DNA from: Deltaproteobacteria bacterium
GTDB lineage: Bacteria > Bdellovibrionota > UBA1018 > UBA923
Reading direction: 5' to 3'
Assembly: GCA_016194795.1 (NCBI GenBank)
Contig: JACQAX010000124.1
Coordinates: 1 to 9,533, forward strand
Length of the DNA stretch: 9,533 bases
In this document: one piece after another, positions 6,851 to 9,533 of the stretch
Layout: each line of letters begins with the position of its first letter
Numbering within the stretch: position 1 is the stretch's first letter
Position numbers and translations under genes: made by a program
The notes under the pieces: generated by a model
Seen by the model: only the letters and a program-made list of their open reading frames with translations
What the model was told of the DNA's origin: nothing
Database searches by the model: none

Positions 6851-8653
6851 ATGCTCCTCACGTGCTGGGTCCTAGCCCTCATCGCGGTCGTCGCGGTCAG
6901 CGCCGCCGTTTTCGGCTTCGCCGCGCTCGCGCGCGGGCTTTTTCCCGAAGCCCGCTCGCCTGAAGCGTTGGGGCTGGGCATCTTCACGTCCGTTCTGCTC
7001 GTGACCGGCATCGCGGGCGCGTACAACGTGCTGTTTCAGTCGGCGCTCGTCTTCGGTGGGCTCGCCTTTCTCGCGCTTTCGCCCGAGTACTGGCGCGGGC
7101 GGCTCAAGGACCTGCGCCGCCACCTGCCGCGCGGCCGCGACTGGCTCTGGCTGGGCTTTCCGGCCGTCTATTTCGTCACGCGCTTTTTCTCGTGCGGGCT
7201 TCCTCAGCAGCACAGCGACCCGCTTTACTACCATCTCTCCGCTCCGCAGCTCTGGGCCGAGCTCGGCCGCATTACGATCACGCCCGAGCACCCGAGCTTC
7301 GCGCAGGCCGCGCTCTGGGAGACGCTTTATGGCATCCCTCAGCTCTGGTTCGGCACGCGCGGCGCCTCGGCACACGTGATTACCCAGCTCTACGGCCAAT
7401 GGATGCACATGTTCTGGGGGCAGGGGGGCACGCTGCTCCTCGCCGCGCTGCTGCTCGCGCGCCTGGCGCCGCCGCTCGAGCGGCTGCCGGGCCTCACGGT
7501 TTTCGTCGCCTGGCTCTGCACGACCCAGCCCGTGTTCGAGTGGCTCGGCTGTCTCGCCAAAAACGATTACGTCCTCTGCGTCTTCGTGCTCGGGGCGGTG
7601 CTCGAGGCGCTGGACGAGCGCTGGTGGCTTGCCGGTTTTTTCATCGGCCTGGCCTACTCGACGAAGGTGCTGGCGGCGTGGGCCGCGCTCGCGCTCGTCG
7701 TCTTCATCCCGCCGCGGCGCTGGCCCAGGTACGTCGCGGGCGCCGCGCTGTCGGCGGCTCCTTTCCTGCTGCGCAACCTGATCGCCACCCGCAACCCGCT
7801 CTTCCCGAACCTCGACGACGTGCTCGGCCCGCACTGGGTCTCGTCGTGGTGGATGAACCACAATGCGACTTTCGGCGGCGGGCCGCGCTTCGATCCGAGG
7901 ATGTTTCGCTGGCTCTCCGAGCAGATGTTCATGAAGGCGCTGCCGAAGCTGCTGCTCGGCGCGGGCGCCGCGGCGTTCGCCGTCGAGGCGTGGCGCCGGC
8001 ATTCGGGAAAGAGCCGCGAGACGAAGCTCGCGGGCCTCCACCGCCGGCGCTGGCTCGTGTTTCTCGGGATCCAGTTCGTTCTCGCCTTCACGATGCTGCG
8101 GCCGCTCGCCGACGGGCGCTACGGAAACTACGTCGCCATCCTCATGACGGTTTTCGCCTCGGCGTGCGTGCTCCGCGAGGCCGCCCGCGACAGGCGCGTC
8201 TGGCGCTACGGCGCCCCTGTGCTGCTCGCGCTCGGCGCGCTCGTCAACTCACCGGTCGACGTGCTCTGGAAGATCCCGCGCGACTACTGGTTCGAGCCCG
8301 CCGTGCATTACGTCGAGCAGTTTCACCCCTGCTACGACGTCCAGCGCTGGATCCAGATCAACGTGCCGCCCAAAGACCAGGTGCTCTTCTTCGCCGAGAA
8401 GGAGCAGTTCTACCTCGATCGCGACTGGGAGACGGTCTCCGAGATGAAGAAATGGGATGAGCTGCTCACGCCGATCAAGACGGCCGACGAGCTCTTCGAG
8501 GTGCTGCGCGGCCGGGGCTATCGCTACGCCCACTTCTCGCCGCAGGCGGGCGGCTACCCGGGCGTGATCCGCCCATACTGGAATACGCTGGTCGCGCGCG
8601 AGCGCGAAGCGGTCTACCGTTCGCCGACGTCCCTGGTGTTCAAGATCTACTGA
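6851..8653 (+). CDS. large polytopic membrane protein, probable GT-C-type glycosyltransferase
   Basis: 600 residues. Several N-terminal TM helices (about 2-27, 40-76, 98-113) precede DPLYYHLSAP at 123-132; an Asp-x-x-x-Tyr-His-Leu-x-x-Pro motif after an early helix is common in bacterial membrane proteins annotated as phospholipid-carrier-dependent (family-39-like) glycosyltransferases, with Asp123 the likely catalytic acid. About eight further hydrophobic segments follow to about residue 470. The last about 115 residues (from Tyr487) form a soluble, probably periplasmic domain: a W-I-x-x-N-V-P-P segment, then LFFAEKEQFYLDRDWE, then ELFEVLRGRGYRYAHFS, a C-terminal arrangement I recall from such enzymes. 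ATG 6851 is preferred over in-frame TTG 6815, which lies in the -35 box. It is divergent from the GT9 unit and its stop overlaps the converging downstream gene by 7 bases. Likely adds a lipid-linked sugar to an envelope glycan or protein; substrate not deducible. Confidence 0.83.
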   Translation: MLLTCWVLALIAVVAVSAAVFGFAALARGLFPEARSPEALGLGIFTSVLLVTGIAGAYNVLFQSALVFGGLAFLALSPEYWRGRLKDLRRHLPRGRDWLWLGFPAVYFVTRFFSCGLPQQHSDPLYYHLSAPQLWAELGRITITPEHPSFAQAALWETLYGIPQLWFGTRGASAHVITQLYGQWMHMFWGQGGTLLLAALLLARLAPPLERLPGLTVFVAWLCTTQPVFEWLGCLAKNDYVLCVFVLGAVLEALDERWWLAGFFIGLAYSTKVLAAWAALALVVFIPPRRWPRYVAGAALSAAPFLLRNLIATRNPLFPNLDDVLGPHWVSSWWMNHNATFGGGPRFDPRMFRWLSEQMFMKALPKLLLGAGAAAFAVEAWRRHSGKSRETKLAGLHRRRWLVFLGIQFVLAFTMLRPLADGRYGNYVAILMTVFASACVLREAARDRRVWRYGAPVLLALGALVNSPVDVLWKIPRDYWFEPAVHYVEQFHPCYDVQRWIQINVPPKDQVLFFAEKEQFYLDRDWETVSEMKKWDELLTPIKTADELFEVLRGRGYRYAHFSPQAGGYPGVIRPYWNTLVAREREAVYRSPTSLVFKIY

Positions 8654-9423
8654 GCCGGAGAGCGGTTGGCTTCCTTGGGAGGCGTCGCCACGACCACCGG
8701 CTTGGCGTCGACGACCGGCGCCGGGACGACCTTGTCTCCCTTGGCGTCGCCGGTGACCTTCGCGTCCGCGACCTTGGGTTCCACGCACGGTTTCTGAAGC
8801 GAAGCGATGAAATCGTCGAGCGAAAGCTCACTCAGCGTGTCGCTGTCGAGGCCATTGGGGTTCAGCACCGTCGTCGAAACGACCACCCGGTCGGCGCCGG
8901 TGTTCATGTCGTGCTCTTCGCGGACGACGACGCTCGAGAACTGGTTGTAGCGTCCCTTGCCGAAAAGCTCGGTGTCGTTGAGGCGGTGACCGGTGGCGAC
9001 CGACGGGCTCTGGAAGACGATCGTTTCGCGGTAGTCTTTGTCGCCGCGGACGAAGCGCGCGTAGTTGGCGCCCGCGGGCGTGGCGGACGAGAACGTCTTC
9101 CCGCCGACATTCAGCTTGAGACGGCTCATCGTCTGCAGGCCGACCTGATAAAAGGCGCCGTGGTCGAGCGCCGGGTTGAACTGGTTGTAGTAGGGGTCGC
9201 CCGCCGAGAGCTGCTCAGCCGCCGCCGATAGGCGCTGTTTCTCGAAGTCGCTGAGCGCGCCCAGCAGCACCTGGTTGGCCTCGTGGAGGCGCGCCACTCC
9301 GAGCTCGGCGGCGATCTGGTCCGCCGTGAGCTTCTGCGCGATCTTGCAGGTGTCGCCGTCGGCGGCCAAGGCGGACGTGGACATGATCAAAGCCAATCCC
9401 AGGACGAATTTCTCTACTCTCAT
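8647..9423 (-). CDS. secreted protein of unknown function
   Basis: I do not recognise the family. 258 residues. Residues 1-20 are a clear signal peptide: Arg2 and Lys5, hydrophobic core FVLGLALIMSTSALA, Ala-Leu-Ala cleavage site at 18-20. No lipobox, so periplasmic or released. The mature chain has exactly two cysteines, Cys26 and Cys213, near the two ends of the folded part and able to form a closing disulfide. Residues about 30-75 look helical (LTADQIAAELGV, then LLGALSDFEKQRLSAAAEQL). The middle is richer in beta-type and aromatic residues (GDPYYNQFNP, HGAFYQVGLQ, GRYNQFSSVVV). The last about 45 residues (VEPKVADAKV onward) are Lys/Pro/Val/Ala-rich and probably disordered, as in cell-wall- or partner-binding tails. 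Start: ATG 9423, with no Shine-Dalgarno but an AT-rich -10-like block just upstream. It converges on the GT-C-like gene. The signal peptide and consistent codon use argue that it is real. Confidence 0.85.
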   Translation of the reverse strand: MRVEKFVLGLALIMSTSALAADGDTCKIAQKLTADQIAAELGVARLHEANQVLLGALSDFEKQRLSAAAEQLSAGDPYYNQFNPALDHGAFYQVGLQTMSRLKLNVGGKTFSSATPAGANYARFVRGDKDYRETIVFQSPSVATGHRLNDTELFGKGRYNQFSSVVVREEHDMNTGADRVVVSTTVLNPNGLDSDTLSELSLDDFIASLQKPCVEPKVADAKVTGDAKGDKVVPAPVVDAKPVVVATPPKEANRSPAQ

Positions 9424-9533
9424 GCCCTATATAATGAGCAAGCCGCGTGCCTCACGGGGGTTCGTGAATTCAACGGGTTGGAGCGGCCGCGCGCGGCGCA
9501 TTTGTCGAAGGATTGAGCGGGCGAAAAGGCCGA
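9424..9533. other. intergenic region at the right edge, no supported gene
   Basis: Upstream flank of the secreted-protein gene. Besides the AT block at 9428-9436 it holds a 12-bp perfect palindrome GCCGCGCGCGGC (9486-9497) and the small inverted repeat CAAC-GG-GTTG (9471-9480). A plus-strand frame from GTG 9464 stays open to the window end, but this is only 23 codons of arginine-rich sequence and is not called. No tRNA or terminator seen. Confidence 0.5.
9428..9436 (-). promoter_or_regulatory. -10-like AT block before the secreted-protein gene
   Basis: Minus strand reads CATTATATA, ending 4 bases before the ATG at 9423. CATTAT and TATATA each match the -10 at 4 of 6 positions; CATTAT would place initiation on or next to the ATG. 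No convincing -35 at 16-18 bases was found (best GTGAGG, 3 of 6). The same block reads TATAAT (9430-9435), a perfect -10, on the plus strand, also without a -35. It stands out as the only AT-rich patch in the GC-rich surroundings. Confidence 0.35.

Noticed and set aside
6872..8041. Minus-strand open frame of about 389 codons opposite the large GT-C-like gene
   Set aside because: Arg/Glu/Gln/Ala-rich shadow without motifs; the plus strand encodes a consistent polytopic protein with a DxxxYHL motif.
9486..9497. GCCGCGCGCGGC palindrome as an operator or terminator
   Set aside because: Short alternating G/C sequence in GC-rich DNA is expected by chance; no T-tract and no second copy.
9464..9533. 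Possible gene start (GTG 9464) running off the right edge, downstream of TATAAT
   Set aside because: Only 23 codons, arginine-rich, weak GGGGG as ribosome site and no -35; open frames this short are common in GC-rich DNA.

Overview
The window reads as a GC-rich (about two thirds GC by eye), densely coded chromosomal segment from a Gram-negative bacterium. Two proteins carry export signals, and there is a family-9 (LPS-heptosyltransferase type) glycosyltransferase, which points to an outer-membrane glycan. The combination of single-chain glycyl-tRNA synthetase, pyruvate phosphate dikinase and GC-rich envelope glycosyltransferases would fit a deltaproteobacterium-like or other environmental lineage. 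I cannot place it further from sequence alone. No mobile element, CRISPR array, tRNA or rRNA was seen.

Layout: (1) 1-927, plus strand, is the 3' two thirds of glycyl-tRNA synthetase, cut by the window edge. (2) 948-1523, plus, is a small exported peroxiredoxin with a single cysteine. (3) A near-consensus sigma-70 promoter (1563-1591) drives ppdK (1619-4288, plus), a complete pyruvate phosphate dikinase. (4) The 92-bp gap between the converging ppdK and the next gene holds two copies of a perfect GC-rich palindrome, 33 bp apart. (5) 4381-6773, minus, is a two-gene unit: a GT9 glycosyltransferase is followed, through a 4-base GTGA start/stop overlap, by a polytopic GT-C-like membrane protein. 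(6) 6774-6850 is a compact divergent promoter region in which the two -35 boxes overlap. (7) 6851-8653, plus, is a second, larger GT-C-like membrane protein. (8) 8647-9423, minus, is an unrecognised secreted protein whose stop overlaps the stop of the previous gene. (9) 9424-9533 is its upstream region, with no supported gene.

How the genes relate: the left part is housekeeping (translation, peroxide defence, PEP/pyruvate metabolism). The middle and right part looks like a small envelope-glycan locus: one cytoplasmic-face nucleotide-sugar transferase and two membrane proteins of the kind that use lipid-linked sugars, expressed from back-to-back promoters. No complete novel system can be shown. 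The most unusual items are the twin palindromes, the overlapping divergent promoter, the hints of leaderless starts, the single-cysteine exported peroxiredoxin and the orphan secreted protein.
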